Source: Nitrospirota bacterium
Lineage (GTDB): Bacteria > Nitrospirota > Nitrospiria > Nitrospirales > Nitrospiraceae
DNA: 64,000 nt
Assembly: GCA_030684575.1 (NCBI GenBank)
Contig: JAUXVD010000014.1
Span: 1 to 64,000, forward strand
Direction: 5' to 3'
Below are positions 40,069 to 51,157 of this stretch, piece by piece. How positions within the stretch are numbered: position 1 is the stretch's first letter; each line of letters opens with the position of its first letter. The position numbers and the translations under genes are program-made. The notes below the pieces were generated by a model that did not search any database, was not told where the DNA came from, and saw only the letters and a list, made by a program, of their open reading frames with translations.

Positions 40069-41783
40069 CTGCCGGTCCTTCTCGCGGGCGTCGCTATGTG
40101 ATGCTGCTGCTGTTTTTCTGCGGGTTCAGCATCATTGTGTTTCGATTGGTCACGCTCCAAGTGCTTCAGGCGGCAGAACTCACGGCCAAAGCCGATCGGC
40201 AACATCAAAAGACGGTGTCATTCGAAGGCGCGCGCGGCACGGTATCGGATCGGCACGGCAAAGTGCTGGCGATGAATGTGGAGGTACCGTCCGTGTTCGG
40301 CGTCCCTACGTCGTTGGAAAGCCCGGCGACCGTCGCCCGCCATCTTTCTCCGGTGCTCCATATTCGAACCGGTGAGTTGGAGAAGAAGCTTCGTCAGGAT
40401 AAGAGCTTTGTCTGGCTGGCGAGAAAACTCGATCCGGAGCAGGGTCGTCGGCTAGAGCAGATGTCGTTAGCGGGGATCGGTGTGGTGATGGAGGGGCGAC
40501 GGTTCTATCCCAAGGGTCCGTTGCTGGCTCATGTCCTCGGTTTTTCCGGGATGGATGGGCAAGGACTCGAGGGGCTTGAGCGCCGGTACGATTCGCACCT
40601 GCATGGGGAAAAGCGCGTGACCGTCCTGCAGCGCGATGCCTTGGGGCGCACGGTGTTTCCGAAGGGCGTGACGGAGCAAGTGCCGACACCGGGACATGCC
40701 CTGACGCTGACCATCGACGAAGTGATCCAGTACATCGCCGAGAAAGAACTCGAAGAAGCGGTCTTTCATGCCCGTGCGAAGTCCGGGACGATCATTGTCA
40801 TGGAGCCGCAGACCGGCGCGATTCTCGCAATGGCGGTCAGCCCACGGTTCGACCCAAACGTCGTCGCCAAGTTGACGCCCGATCGGTGGCGCAATCGTGC
40901 GTTGACGGATACGTACGAGCCTGGATCGACGATGAAAGTCGTCGTGGCGGCCGCGGCGCTTGAGGAAAAGGTGATGACTCCCGGCACGATGGTGTTCGGT
41001 GAAAACGGTCATATGGTGATCGCGAACACGACGATTCATGACCATGAAAAGCTGGGATGGATCACGTTTTCTGAAGTGATTCAAAAGTCCAGCAACATTG
41101 GTGCGGCTAAAGCTGGAATGGCCCTCGGCGATCAGCGGCTCTACCGCTATCTTCAGGGGTTCGGCTTCGGTCAACGGACGGAAATCGATCTCCCTGGTGA
41201 AGTGAGTGGACTCTTGAAGGCGCCCAAAGATTGGGGCCGTCGATCGGTGGCGTCAATTTCGATGGGACAGGAAGTCGGGGTGACGGCGCTCCAGATGGTC
41301 TCGGCTTTGTCGACCCTTGCCAATGGGGGTGTGATGATGAAGCCCTATGTGGTGTCTGAGATTCGCGATGCGAAAGGGCATGTGCTGAAGGAGGTCCTTC
41401 CGCAAGTGAAGCGGCGCGTCGTCTCGCCGGATACGGCCTGGATGATGACGGCCATGATGGAAGGTGTGGTGACGAATGGGACGGGGGCGAAGGCGGCCAT
41501 TCCAGGATTTCGCGTGGCCGGAAAAACTGGGACCGCGCAAAAAATCGATCCGCGAACCGGCGCCTATTCCTCTACGCAGTTTGTCGGATCGTTTGTCGGC
41601 TATGTGCCGGCGGAGTCTCCTCGGTTGGCAATGATTGTGATCATCGATGAGCCTCAAGGCGAGGCCTGGGGCGGGACCGTCGCCGCGCCCGTATTTCGGC
41701 GGGTAGGCGAGCAGGTGCTCAATTATCTCGGCGTGTCCAGGGAGGACACGGTGAAGATCGCATTGGCGGTAAGGGAAAACTAA
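40065..41783 (+). CDS. ftsI: Septal peptidoglycan transpeptidase (PBP3/FtsI)
   Basis: The 572-residue product is a class B penicillin-binding protein with one N-terminal membrane helix. Catalytic motifs are S288-TMK, S342-SN344 and K487-TG. The N-terminal dimerisation domain is normal and no PASTA repeats are present. It cross-links septal peptidoglycan together with FtsW. Start at GTG 40065 overlaps the ftsL stop (GTGA); an internal ATG before the helix is possible. Confidence 0.95.
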   Translation: MTAGPSRGRRYVMLLLFFCGFSIIVFRLVTLQVLQAAELTAKADRQHQKTVSFEGARGTVSDRHGKVLAMNVEVPSVFGVPTSLESPATVARHLSPVLHIRTGELEKKLRQDKSFVWLARKLDPEQGRRLEQMSLAGIGVVMEGRRFYPKGPLLAHVLGFSGMDGQGLEGLERRYDSHLHGEKRVTVLQRDALGRTVFPKGVTEQVPTPGHALTLTIDEVIQYIAEKELEEAVFHARAKSGTIIVMEPQTGAILAMAVSPRFDPNVVAKLTPDRWRNRALTDTYEPGSTMKVVVAAAALEEKVMTPGTMVFGENGHMVIANTTIHDHEKLGWITFSEVIQKSSNIGAAKAGMALGDQRLYRYLQGFGFGQRTEIDLPGEVSGLLKAPKDWGRRSVASISMGQEVGVTALQMVSALSTLANGGVMMKPYVVSEIRDAKGHVLKEVLPQVKRRVVSPDTAWMMTAMMEGVVTNGTGAKAAIPGFRVAGKTGTAQKIDPRTGAYSSTQFVGSFVGYVPAESPRLAMIVIIDEPQGEAWGGTVAAPVFRRVGEQVLNYLGVSREDTVKIALAVREN

Positions 41784-41789
41784 GAGGTT

Positions 41790-43307
41790 ATGGCGCGAGA
41801 TCCCCTCACGGTCACGCAGTTGCTCGCCGCCCTCCATGGGCAGGTTGAGATTCAGGAGCAGCGAGGCGATGTGAATCGTTTGGTGCATGGGATCGCGGAC
41901 GATTCGCGGGCCGTGACTGATGGGAGCATTTTTGTTGCCGTCAAGGGTGAGCGTGTTGATGGACACGATTTTGTCGAGCAGGCGATCAAGGCCGGAGCGG
42001 GTGCGGTGATTGCGCAGGCGGCCGTGGCGACAGGGTCGGTGCCGCTCGTGCGGGTGGCTGATTCGCGCAAGGCGCTCGGTCTTCTCGGCAGCCGGTATTA
42101 TGGTGATCCCTCCGCTCGTCTGAAGATGATTGGCGTGACCGGTACAAATGGAAAGACGACGACCACCTATATTTGCAAATCGCTCCTGGAGGGGATCGGT
42201 CGACGGGTGGGGTTGATCGGCACAGTGGGGTATCAGATCGGGCAGGAGATATTCCCTGCTCCTCACACGACGCCCGGCGCGCTTGACCTACAGCAGTTGT
42301 TGGCGAAGATGGTCGAGGCTGAGCTCAATGCCGCAGTCATGGAAGTGTCGTCCCATGCCCTTGCGCTGGACCGGACTTCTGGCTGTGAGTATGACGTGGC
42401 GGTCTTTACGAACCTCACACAGGATCACCTCGATTTTCATCACACGATGGACGAGTATTATGAGGCGAAGTTGCGGCTGTTCACAGGATTAGCCGGGGGA
42501 CAGAAAGTCGGGAAACGCGCGATCGTCAATCTGGACGATCCCCGCGGAAAGGCGATCCAGGCGGCCTGTCCCGTGCCGGTCTGGGGTTATGCCATTCAGA
42601 ACCAGGCAGATCTCAAGGCGGAAGGAGTGCGTCTCTCGCTTGCCGGGACGACCTTCACTGCGGCTACTCCGAGCGGCACGTTCATAGTCGAAAGCCGGTT
42701 GGTCGGAGAGCACAACGTCTACAACTTGCTGGCGGCGATCGGCGTGGCGTTGCACGACGGGGCCACGATCGATCAGATTCGCGAGGCGACGGCGCATATC
42801 GCCAACGTTCCTGGGCGATTTGAGCGGGTCTCTTCCGGGCAAGACTTTACCGTCGTCGTCGATTATGCCCATACGGACGATGCGCTCGTTCGGCTACTCA
42901 CGGCCGCGCAGGCCTTGAAGACCGATCGAATCATTACGGTCTTCGGCTGTGGAGGTGATCGGGATCGGGGGAAGCGGCCTAAGATGGGGCGTGCCGCCGT
43001 GGAATACAGCGATGTGGTGGTGCTGACCTCCGATAACCCTCGAACCGAAGATCCGATGGCGATCCTCCGCGAAGTCGAGGTCGGCGTGCGTGAGGCGCTC
43101 GTGCATCGTAGCCACGTGCAATATCGCTTGGTGCCAGACCGCCGTGAGGCGATCGGTGCAGCCATTCGTGAAGCGCATCGTGGCGATATGGTACTCATTG
43201 CCGGTAAGGGGCACGAAGACTATCAAATCATCGGCACCAAGAAGTTTCATTTTGACGATCGTGAAGTGGCTCGCGAGGCGATCCAGCAATTGCAGGATTG
43301 CGCGTGA
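41790..43307 (+). CDS. murE: UDP-MurNAc-L-Ala-D-Glu:meso-diaminopimelate ligase
   Basis: The 505-residue product has GVTGTNGKTTTTY for ATP binding, HTTPGALDLQ, EVSSHALALDR and the DNPRTEDP motif that specifies meso-diaminopimelate rather than lysine. It adds the third residue of the peptidoglycan stem peptide. It follows ftsI by 6 bp and overlaps murF's longest frame. Confidence 0.95.
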   Translation: MARDPLTVTQLLAALHGQVEIQEQRGDVNRLVHGIADDSRAVTDGSIFVAVKGERVDGHDFVEQAIKAGAGAVIAQAAVATGSVPLVRVADSRKALGLLGSRYYGDPSARLKMIGVTGTNGKTTTTYICKSLLEGIGRRVGLIGTVGYQIGQEIFPAPHTTPGALDLQQLLAKMVEAELNAAVMEVSSHALALDRTSGCEYDVAVFTNLTQDHLDFHHTMDEYYEAKLRLFTGLAGGQKVGKRAIVNLDDPRGKAIQAACPVPVWGYAIQNQADLKAEGVRLSLAGTTFTAATPSGTFIVESRLVGEHNVYNLLAAIGVALHDGATIDQIREATAHIANVPGRFERVSSGQDFTVVVDYAHTDDALVRLLTAAQALKTDRIITVFGCGGDRDRGKRPKMGRAAVEYSDVVVLTSDNPRTEDPMAILREVEVGVREALVHRSHVQYRLVPDRREAIGAAIREAHRGDMVLIAGKGHEDYQIIGTKKFHFDDREVAREAIQQLQDCA

Positions 43308-43348
43308 AAATCCAGGCCACGGTTGAGGGCGCACAGGATGAGGATTTA

Positions 43349-44803
43349 ATGGGACTCTTTACGGTCGAGGAGTTACGAGAAGTCATCAGCGTGAAAGTCC
43401 TTGCGGGGCAGGACTCGTCATCGGGGAAGCGCCCGATCAGACAGATTACGACGGATTCGCGATCCATTCGCCGCGGCGATCTCTTTGTCGCGCTCAGAGG
43501 CGAGCAATTCGACGGCCATGATTTTGTGCCGGCGGTCCTTGCGCAAGGCGCAGCAGGAGCGATCGTGCATGATGAGTATCGCCTTCCGCCAAGTTCTGCC
43601 GCGGTGCGGCGGATCGAGGGACGGCCTGCGCCGTTTCTCTTCGGTGTGCGCGATCCGCTGTTTGCCTACCAGCAGTTGGCGACGCATCATCGCAGCCGGT
43701 TCAATATTCCCGTCGTGGCGGTGACCGGAAGTAACGGCAAGACGACGACGAAAGAGATGGTGGCGGCGGTCTTGGCGCAGCGGTGGCCGGTGTTGAAGAC
43801 CGAGGGGAACTTCAATAATCGGATCGGCGTGCCCTTTACCCTGTTTCGACTGACGGCTCGCCATCAAGCGGCCGTGATTGAGATGGGAGTGGATCAGCAG
43901 GGGCAGACGACCAGGCTCTGCGAAATCGTCAGGCCCACGATCGGATTGATCACCAATATCGGTCCCGATCACCTTGAGTTTTTCGGCAGCATGGAAGGAT
44001 CGGCGCAGGCCAAAGCGGAGCTGTTGGACCAGCTTCCGTCCGATGGTACGGCGATTTTGAACGCCGACGACCCCTACTTCGACTACCTCGCGTCACGGGC
44101 GCAATGCCGCGTCATGTCGTTCGGATTTTCAGAGATGGCCGATGTCCGGGCGAGCGGGGTCACGTCCGATGTGCGTCAAGGCACGACCTTTCGCTTGCAC
44201 CTCCCTGGAAAGAGCCGTCCCGTGACTGCGCGAATCAAGGTGCATGGAACACACAACGTGACCAATGGGCTTGCCGCCGCCGCGGTGGGTGCAGCGTTGA
44301 ATCTGTCCGGTACGATGATCGTTCAAGGGCTCGGTCGATTCCGTCCTGCCGCGATGCGGTCGCAGGTGGTGACCCATCATGGCGTCCATATCATCAACGA
44401 TTGCTACAATGCCAACCCTGCGTCGATGAAAGCCGCCCTTCAATTGCTGGCACAGTGGAGCCCGGCGCGTGAACGGATTGCTGTGCTGGGAGACATGCTC
44501 GAACTCGGATCCGAGACAGGCCAGATGCATCGTGAGGTGGGACAGTTTCTCGCCGCACAGGGGCTGTCGCGGTTGATCGCCTGTGGCCCCTTGGGTCGGA
44601 AGATCGCGGATGGGGCCAGGCAAGGCGGGATGGCCGATTCGCAGATCGAAGAGTTGGCCGATGCGGGGGCTGCCGCTGACCGTCTCAAGAAGATCGTGCG
44701 GCAGGGCGATGTGGTGTTAGTGAAGGCCTCCCGCGGCATGAAAATGGAGCAGGTGGTGCAGGTATTGACGGGGATGAGGGCGGTTATCAAGCAGGCGTCC
44801 TAA
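43349..44803 (+). CDS. murF: UDP-MurNAc-tripeptide:D-Ala-D-Ala ligase
   Basis: The 484-residue product has [11 protein letters not shown] (ATP), [21 protein letters not shown] and [15 protein letters not shown], all typical of MurF, which adds the D-Ala-D-Ala dipeptide. The start at 43349 (MGLFTVEEL) fits the family and follows GGATGAGGA; a GTG at 43304 that overlaps the murE stop would add 15 residues. The dcw order supports the assignment. Confidence 0.95.
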   Translation: MGLFTVEELREVISVKVLAGQDSSSGKRPIRQITTDSRSIRRGDLFVALRGEQFDGHDFVPAVLAQGAAGAIVHDEYRLPPSSAAVRRIEGRPAPFLFGVRDPLFAYQQLATHHRSRFNIPVVAVTGSNGKTTTKEMVAAVLAQRWPVLKTEGNFNNRIGVPFTLFRLTARHQAAVIEMGVDQQGQTTRLCEIVRPTIGLITNIGPDHLEFFGSMEGSAQAKAELLDQLPSDGTAILNADDPYFDYLASRAQCRVMSFGFSEMADVRASGVTSDVRQGTTFRLHLPGKSRPVTARIKVHGTHNVTNGLAAAAVGAALNLSGTMIVQGLGRFRPAAMRSQVVTHHGVHIINDCYNANPASMKAALQLLAQWSPARERIAVLGDMLELGSETGQMHREVGQFLAAQGLSRLIACGPLGRKIADGARQGGMADSQIEELADAGAAADRLKKIVRQGDVVLVKASRGMKMEQVVQVLTGMRAVIKQAS

Positions 44804-44868
44804 GAAGTCGGCGCCCATTTCAGGTAAGAGTCAGTTCGCAGACGGATCATTCTGAAGGTAAAGACGGC

Positions 44869-45945
44869 ATGCTCTATAACTGGCTGTATCCGCTTCATAC
44901 GGACTATTCGTTCCTGAACGTGTTTCGCTATCTGAGCTTCAGGATCATCTATGCGGCCGTGACCGCGTTCTTGATCGCCTTTGTGCTGGCTCCCTGGGTG
45001 ATCAGGAAGTTACAGGAAATTAAGCTCGGCCAGCAGATCCGCAACGACGGTCCCAAGAGTCACTTGGCAAAGAGCGGGACGCCCACGATGGGCGGGATCC
45101 TCATCCTCTTCGCCGTGGTCCTCTCGACGCTCCTGTGGGCGGATATCGCGAAGCCCTATGTCTGGCTGGTGCTCGCGGCCACGCTGGGGTTCGGGGCGAT
45201 CGGATTTGCCGATGACTATCTCAAGTTCATCAAGTCCCAATCGAAGGGGTTGTCGGCAGGCCAGAAGTTCACGGCGCAAGTGGCGGTGGCCTTGGGGATT
45301 GCGTTGGTCCTCTATTTCCTGCCCGGCTATACCACCAAGCTCAGCATCCCATTTTTCAAGAATGTCGTGCCGGATCTCGGGTGGCTCTATATCGGCTTTG
45401 CCGTGTTAGTCATCGTCGGGAGTTCCAATGCCGTCAATCTGACCGACGGTCTCGATGGGCTCGCGATCGGGCCGGTCATGATTGCGGCGCTGGCCTATAC
45501 GATTGTGGCCTATGTCGCCGGCCACCGACTGATGTCGGACTATCTGCTTATTCAGCACATCGAAGGGGCGGGCGAACTGGCGGTATTTACCGCTTCGATC
45601 CTGGGGGCGAGTCTGGGATTTCTCTGGTTCAATACCTATCCAGCCACCGTGTTTATGGGAGATGTCGGGTCGCTTCCGCTGGGCGCGGCGCTGGGCACCG
45701 TTGCCGTGATCAGCAAGCACGAGTTGCTGCTGTTGATGGTCGGCGGAGTATTTGTCATTGAAGCGGTCTCGGTCATTTTTCAGGTCATCTCGTTCAAGTC
45801 GCGCGGGAAACGTATTTTTCTCATGGCGCCCATCCATCATCACTTTGAGATGAAAGGGTGGGAGGAGCCTAAGGTCGTGGTGCGCTTGTGGATCATCGCC
45901 ATCCTGTTGGCCTTATTGAGTCTGAGCACCTTGAAACTCCGGTGA
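44869..45945 (+). CDS. mraY: Phospho-MurNAc-pentapeptide transferase
   Basis: The 358-residue membrane protein has about 10 helices and MraY motifs: [14 protein letters not shown] (catalytic Asp pair), [10 protein letters not shown] and [13 protein letters not shown]. It forms lipid I on undecaprenyl phosphate. The 65-bp gap before it is the longest in the mur part of the cluster. Confidence 0.97.
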   Translation: MLYNWLYPLHTDYSFLNVFRYLSFRIIYAAVTAFLIAFVLAPWVIRKLQEIKLGQQIRNDGPKSHLAKSGTPTMGGILILFAVVLSTLLWADIAKPYVWLVLAATLGFGAIGFADDYLKFIKSQSKGLSAGQKFTAQVAVALGIALVLYFLPGYTTKLSIPFFKNVVPDLGWLYIGFAVLVIVGSSNAVNLTDGLDGLAIGPVMIAALAYTIVAYVAGHRLMSDYLLIQHIEGAGELAVFTASILGASLGFLWFNTYPATVFMGDVGSLPLGAALGTVAVISKHELLLLMVGGVFVIEAVSVIFQVISFKSRGKRIFLMAPIHHHFEMKGWEEPKVVVRLWIIAILLALLSLSTLKLR

Positions 45946-45949
45946 TGGC

Positions 45950-47359
45950 ATGGCGGGAGTAACAGCAGTGGAACTTGCGGGCACACGTGTCACGGTCATG
46001 GGACTTGCTAGAAGCGGCGTGGCGGCTTGCCGCCTGCTGCAGGTGGCGGGCGCGCGCGTGACGGTGGCCGATCGCAAGGAGCCGGAGGAGCTGACGGCGA
46101 TTCTGGGGAGTATCGACCGCGATCACGTTGGGGTGACGGTCGGGGCGCGGTACGAATCCTCGCTCGACGAGGCGGACCTGGTGGTGATCAGTCCCGGTGT
46201 GCCCTATCGGCTCGCTTCGCTTGAGACGGTGCGTCGGCGCGGGGTCAAGGTGATCAGCGAATTGGAGTTGGCCTCGCAGTTCTTCCGGAGCCCGATTCTG
46301 GCGATTACCGGAACCAACGGCAAGAGCACGACCGTGACGTTGATCGGTAAGTTTCTCGCCGAGAGTGGCAAACGCGCGTTTGTCGGTGGCAATTTAGGCA
46401 CTGCCTTGAGCGAAGCGGCGGTAGAAGATCTTCGTGCCAGCCAGGGAGGAACGCCGAGTCCGTTCGACTACCTCGTCGTAGAGGTTTCCAGTTTTCAGCT
46501 GGAAACGGTCGATCGATTCCATCCCTGGATCGCCGCCCTGCTCAACGTGACGGTCGATCATCAGGATCGATATGAGTCGCTGGACGAATATGTCGCGGCG
46601 AAACGACGCATCTTCGAGAATCAAACCGCGTCGGATTTTGCCCTGTTCAACCTCGACGATGACCGTGTGGCATCATTACGACAGCAAGTCCGGGCAAAGC
46701 GGTTGGGGTTTACGAAGGCCTCGGCGCTCGGTGCCGATCTGGATGGGGGTACGTTTCTCGACGGCGACCTGATTGTGACGACGGTGACCGGTGTGCGGCA
46801 GGAGATCTGTCGCCGAAGCGAAATTCGCATCATCGGTAACCACAACGTGGAGAACGTGATGGCGGCGGCAACCTATGCGGTGCTGTGCGGCTGCCCGCTC
46901 GATACGATTCGTCGCGTCCTCATGACGTTTCCCGGCCTCGAACATGCGCTTGAAATTGTGCGCGAGCGCCGAGGCGTCAGATTTGTGAACGATTCGAAGG
47001 GCACGAATGTCGATGCCACACTCAAAGCATTGGAGAGTATCGATCAGCCGATCTGGCTCATTGCCGGGGGGCGGGATAAGGGCGGGGACTTTTCTCGATT
47101 GGCCCAGGCGGTCGGTCGACGGGTGAAGCGCGTGATGCTGATCGGAGAAGCGGCGCCACTGATGCGGAGGGCCTGGGAAGGCGTCGCTACGATGACCGAG
47201 GCGGCCACGCTACGCGAAGCTGTGGATTGTGCGGCACAGGGGGCCTCGCAGGGAGACGTCGTCTTGTTATCTCCGGCCTGCGCCAGCTTCGACATGTTTG
47301 CCGACTATCAAGACCGTGGGCGTCAATTCAAGGCATTGGTTCATGCCTTACCGGCGTGA
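45950..47359 (+). CDS. murD: UDP-MurNAc-L-Ala:D-glutamate ligase
   Basis: The 469-residue product has the ATP motif [22 protein letters not shown] at the start, [21 protein letters not shown] and [15 protein letters not shown]. It adds D-Glu to the stem peptide. It follows mraY by 4 bp. Confidence 0.97.
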   Translation: MAGVTAVELAGTRVTVMGLARSGVAACRLLQVAGARVTVADRKEPEELTAILGSIDRDHVGVTVGARYESSLDEADLVVISPGVPYRLASLETVRRRGVKVISELELASQFFRSPILAITGTNGKSTTVTLIGKFLAESGKRAFVGGNLGTALSEAAVEDLRASQGGTPSPFDYLVVEVSSFQLETVDRFHPWIAALLNVTVDHQDRYESLDEYVAAKRRIFENQTASDFALFNLDDDRVASLRQQVRAKRLGFTKASALGADLDGGTFLDGDLIVTTVTGVRQEICRRSEIRIIGNHNVENVMAAATYAVLCGCPLDTIRRVLMTFPGLEHALEIVRERRGVRFVNDSKGTNVDATLKALESIDQPIWLIAGGRDKGGDFSRLAQAVGRRVKRVMLIGEAAPLMRRAWEGVATMTEAATLREAVDCAAQGASQGDVVLLSPACASFDMFADYQDRGRQFKALVHALPA

Positions 47360-47391
47360 CGTGCCAGGCGAGGGAGGGGCGGTTCTGAGCA

Positions 47392-48579
47392 ATGGCGCAT
47401 CGATCAGCGGGGACTCTGGCCCTGCCATGGTCCCAGACCAGTCAACGATCGGGTACGAAGCGGGTGTCGGCGGACTACACCCTGCTTGCGGTCACGATGA
47501 CCTTGGCGCTGGTGGGGCTGGTCATGGTGTTCAGCGCGAGCGCCATCGTGGCGGGCAATCGTTTTCAGGATCCGGGATTTTTTCTGAAGCGGCAGGTCGC
47601 CTGGCTCGCGTTCGGCTTGCTATTGATGCACCTCACGTCGCGGATCGATTACCCGCTGTGGAAGAAGCTCTCCATTCCCATGTTGTTCGGCATGCTGCTG
47701 CTGCTCGTCATGGTGCTGGTACCGGGGTTGGGTGTGGCGGCCAAAGGGGCGCGGCGTTGGTTGCGGTTAGGGCCGATTTCGATGCAGCCGGCGGAAATGG
47801 TCAAACTCGTCACGGTTATTTATATCGCGGCGTATCTGACCAAAAAGGGGGACAAGATTACGTCGTTTCGCGAGGGGCTGTTGCCGGCCTTGATCGTGCT
47901 CGGACTTCTGAGCGGACTGGTATTGCTGGAGCCGGACCTTGGAACGGTCGTCGTGCTTGGATTGGTGACGGTCGGAATGTGTTTTCTCGCGGGCGCGCGC
48001 GTCGCCCATCTGTTGACGCTCGGCCTCTGTGCGATTCCGGTCGTCTTGGTGCTGGTCCTGGGTTCCAGTTATCGCCGCCAGCGGCTCATGACCTTTTTGG
48101 CTCCCTGGAAGGATGCGGGGGACGCCGGATTCCAGATTACGCAATCGTTCTTGGCCTTTGGCAGCGGTGGCCCATTCGGTGTGGGGTTGGGAGAGGGCAA
48201 GCAGAAGCTCTACTTTCTGCCGGAAGCCCATACGGACTTTGTGCTGGCGCTGGTCGGAGAAGAACTGGGGCTCATCGGGACCGTCACCGTCATTCTCCTT
48301 TTTGCGCTGTTTGTCTGGCGGGGGTTTCAGATCGCCACGCGAGCACGGCTGCCATTTGGTCGCTATTTAGGGATGGGGATCACGCTGTTGATCGGGGGCC
48401 AGGCCTTAGTGAATGCGGCGGTGGTGACCGGGCTTCTGCCGACGAAGGGACTGACGTTGCCGTTCGTCAGTTACGGGGGCTCGTCGCTCGTCGTCAGTCT
48501 GATCGGCGTCGGCGTGCTGCTCAGTATTTCACGGGATCGACATGCCGGAGGGTCTCGCGGTGGGTCGGACCACGAATGA
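47392..48579 (+). CDS. ftsW: SEDS-family septal glycosyltransferase FtsW
   Basis: The 395-residue product has ten membrane helices and SEDS hallmarks (FFLKRQVAWLAFG, GARRWLRLGPISMQPAE, FLPEAHTDFVLALVGEELG, PFVSYGGSSL). It polymerises glycan strands with the transpeptidase FtsI. It overlaps murG by ATGA. Confidence 0.95.
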   Translation: MAHRSAGTLALPWSQTSQRSGTKRVSADYTLLAVTMTLALVGLVMVFSASAIVAGNRFQDPGFFLKRQVAWLAFGLLLMHLTSRIDYPLWKKLSIPMLFGMLLLLVMVLVPGLGVAAKGARRWLRLGPISMQPAEMVKLVTVIYIAAYLTKKGDKITSFREGLLPALIVLGLLSGLVLLEPDLGTVVVLGLVTVGMCFLAGARVAHLLTLGLCAIPVVLVLVLGSSYRRQRLMTFLAPWKDAGDAGFQITQSFLAFGSGGPFGVGLGEGKQKLYFLPEAHTDFVLALVGEELGLIGTVTVILLFALFVWRGFQIATRARLPFGRYLGMGITLLIGGQALVNAAVVTGLLPTKGLTLPFVSYGGSSLVVSLIGVGVLLSISRDRHAGGSRGGSDHE

Positions 48580-49694
48580 CGATCGTCATTGCAGCAGGAG
48601 GAACCGGTGGCCATTTGTATCCGGCCGTGGCGTTGGCAAGGGAGTTTCTCCGGCGCGACCCCACGACCAAAGTATTGTTTGTCGGGACGACGCGGGGACT
48701 CGAATCGAAAGTGCTGGCTCACGAGGGATTCGATCTGGCTTTGATCAGTGCCAAGCCGGTCATGGGCAAGGGGCTGTTCGGGGCGATGACGGGTTTGTGT
48801 GCGTTGCCGAAAAGTTTGTGGCAGTGCGTGAGAATATTGTGCGCGAGAGGGGCTGATCTGGTGATTGGAATCGGTGGCTATACGAGTCCCATGGCGTTGC
48901 TTGCTGCGGCAATGCTCGGGGTGCCACGCGTGATTCTTGAACCGAATGCGAATCCTGGGATGGCAAACAGGGCAGTCGGGCCGTTCGCGCAACGGGTCTT
49001 TCTCGCGTTCGAGTCGGCGGCTGGCTCGTTTGCTCGTTCGAAGGTGCGTGTGGTGGGGACCCCGATTCGTCAGGCCTTTCTGGAGGGAGTTCAGCAGAGC
49101 CAGGAGAGATCGGGACCCTTTCATGTGCTGATTTTCGGCGGGAGCCAGGGGGCAAAGGCGATGAATACTGCGGTGATAGAAGGGTTGCCCGAACTCATGA
49201 CACAGCTGCCTACCCTCACGGTGACCCATCAGACCGGCGAGTCCGACCAGGCACGAGTGGCTGAGGCCTACCGCCGTGCCGGTATCGTCGCGGAGGTGAC
49301 GCCATTTCTCTATGACATGCCTGCGGCATTGCGGCAGGCGGATCTCGTCGTCGCGCGAGCCGGCGCGATGACGGTGGCGGAGCTCACGACTTGTGGCAAG
49401 CCAGCCATTCTCATTCCGCTGCCGACCGCCATTTACGACCACCAGATGCGGAATGCCAAGGTGATGGAAGCCGCTGGGGCTGCAGTGGTCCTCCCGCAAG
49501 CTACGCTCACAGGCGCCTTGCTGGCTCGCACGATGGTGACGATTCTTGGAGATCCTGAACGAGTACGGGTCATGGGAACGGCAAGTATGGCGATGAGGAA
49601 CATCGATGCGGCCGAGGTCATCGTCCGCGAATGCTATGCACTCATGGAGGGCCATCATGATGTCAACCGGTCTGGTGGAGCGGCAGGAGTTTAA
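48576..49694 (+). CDS. murG: N-acetylglucosaminyltransferase MurG
   Basis: The 372-residue product has AAGGTGGHLYPAVALA, GIGGYTSPMALLAA, GGSQGAKAMN and RAGAMTVAEL, all typical MurG motifs. It converts lipid I to lipid II at the cytoplasmic membrane face. Start at 48576 overlaps the ftsW stop; a longer frame upstream overlaps ftsW and is a shadow. Confidence 0.97.
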   Translation: MTIVIAAGGTGGHLYPAVALAREFLRRDPTTKVLFVGTTRGLESKVLAHEGFDLALISAKPVMGKGLFGAMTGLCALPKSLWQCVRILCARGADLVIGIGGYTSPMALLAAAMLGVPRVILEPNANPGMANRAVGPFAQRVFLAFESAAGSFARSKVRVVGTPIRQAFLEGVQQSQERSGPFHVLIFGGSQGAKAMNTAVIEGLPELMTQLPTLTVTHQTGESDQARVAEAYRRAGIVAEVTPFLYDMPAALRQADLVVARAGAMTVAELTTCGKPAILIPLPTAIYDHQMRNAKVMEAAGAAVVLPQATLTGALLARTMVTILGDPERVRVMGTASMAMRNIDAAEVIVRECYALMEGHHDVNRSGGAAGV

Positions 49695-51153
49695 TGGTGC
49701 AGGGCAACGTCGGCAGGAACAACCTCCGTATCCACCGGTTGGTGGAGTAAGGCGCGCGCCAATGTTTCGTAAAACACAACAGATTCATTTAGTCGGAATC
49801 GGGGGCTCGGGGATGAGCGGCATTGCCGAGGTGCTGCTGACGTTGGGGTACAAAGTCACGGGTTCGGATTTGCAGGCCTCCGATACGACGCGCAGATTGG
49901 AAGAACTCGGTGGACGTATTTTTGTCGGCCATCAGGAATCGAACGTCGGAGAGGCACAGGTCGTCGTGATCTCCTCCGCCGTATCGGCACAGAATCCCGA
50001 GGTCGTGGCGGCCAAGGCCAAGCAGATTCCCGTGATTCCTCGGGCCGAGATGCTGGCGGAGCTGATGCGGCTGAAGTTCGGGGTTGCCATTGCCGGCGCC
50101 CACGGAAAAACCACGACGACGTCGATGGTGGCCAATGTGCTGGCGCAGGGGGGGTTGGATCCCACGATGGTCATCGGGGGCAAAGTGAATGCGCTGGGGA
50201 GTCATGCGCGGCTGGGTCGCGGCGATCTCCTCGTGGCGGAAGCGGACGAGAGCGACGGGTCGTTCCTTCGTCTGTCTCCGACCATCGCTGCCGTGACGAA
50301 TCTCGACCGGGAGCATCTCGATCACTACGGCAGCATGGAAAAGATCAACGAAAGTTTCCTCGAGTTCATCAATAAGGTTCCGTTCTATGGATTGGCGGTA
50401 TTGTGTGCCGACGACGATCGGCTCAGGGCGCTCTTTCCGAACATCGTGAAACGGTATCAGACCTATGGGCTGAGTGAACCAGGAGGGGTGACACCGGACT
50501 TTTTTGCGACAGAGATCAGCTTGAACCAATGGGGCGCGGAGTTTCGGGCGCAGTTCCGTGGACGGAATCTTGGCCCGTTCCGCCTGGCAGTCCCAGGCCG
50601 GCACAATGTCTCCAACGCACTCGTGGCGATCGCGATCGGGGTCGAGTTGGATGTGCCGGTGGATCTGATCCGAAAAGCGCTGGCAGCCTATACCGGTGTG
50701 GAGCGTCGATTCCATCTGCGAGGGGAAGCCAATGGGATCATGGTCGTAGACGACTACGGGCATCATCCGACCGAAATCAAGGCCACTCTGGCTGCAGCGA
50801 AGCAAGGCTGGGGAGACCGGCGGTTGGTGGTGCTGTTCCAGCCGCATCGCTATACCAGGACGCGAGATTTGCTGGAGGATTTTTCCAAAGCGTTCGAGCA
50901 ATCGGACGTGCTGTTTTTGACGGATATTTATGCGGCAGGCGAGCAGTCGATTCCTGGGGTGTCGGGAGCGAAGCTGGCGGAGATCGTGCGTGCCGCCGGC
51001 CATCCCTCTGTGACCTTTGTGGAACAGAAAGATACGCTGGTTGATCAGGTATTGCCCCATCTGAAATCCGGGGACCTCGTCATTACGCTCGGGGCGGGGG
51101 ATATTTGGAAGACGGGGCTTGGTCTCTTGGCCCGTTTGGCCCCCACAGCATGA
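49657..51153 (+). CDS. murC: UDP-MurNAc:L-alanine ligase
   Basis: The product has the MurC start HLVGIGGSGMSGIAEVL, the ATP motif GAHGKTTTTSM, ADESDGSFL and DDYGHHPTEIKATL. It adds the first stem residue. The start at 49657 is preferred because GGAGG lies 6 bp upstream; this overlaps murG by 38 bp and gives a 35-residue Gln/Pro-rich N-terminal extension. A start at 49762 (MFRKTQQIHLVG) gives the normal family length but has a weak ribosome-binding site. Confidence 0.95.
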   Translation: MMSTGLVERQEFNGAGQRRQEQPPYPPVGGVRRAPMFRKTQQIHLVGIGGSGMSGIAEVLLTLGYKVTGSDLQASDTTRRLEELGGRIFVGHQESNVGEAQVVVISSAVSAQNPEVVAAKAKQIPVIPRAEMLAELMRLKFGVAIAGAHGKTTTTSMVANVLAQGGLDPTMVIGGKVNALGSHARLGRGDLLVAEADESDGSFLRLSPTIAAVTNLDREHLDHYGSMEKINESFLEFINKVPFYGLAVLCADDDRLRALFPNIVKRYQTYGLSEPGGVTPDFFATEISLNQWGAEFRAQFRGRNLGPFRLAVPGRHNVSNALVAIAIGVELDVPVDLIRKALAAYTGVERRFHLRGEANGIMVVDDYGHHPTEIKATLAAAKQGWGDRRLVVLFQPHRYTRTRDLLEDFSKAFEQSDVLFLTDIYAAGEQSIPGVSGAKLAEIVRAAGHPSVTFVEQKDTLVDQVLPHLKSGDLVITLGAGDIWKTGLGLLARLAPTA

Positions 51154-51157
51154 TGTC

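Noticed and set aside
47229-48575. Long plus-strand frame upstream of murG, overlapping murD and ftsW
   Set aside because: It is the out-of-frame shadow of ftsW and murD, with Gly/Arg-rich composition; murG starts at 48576.
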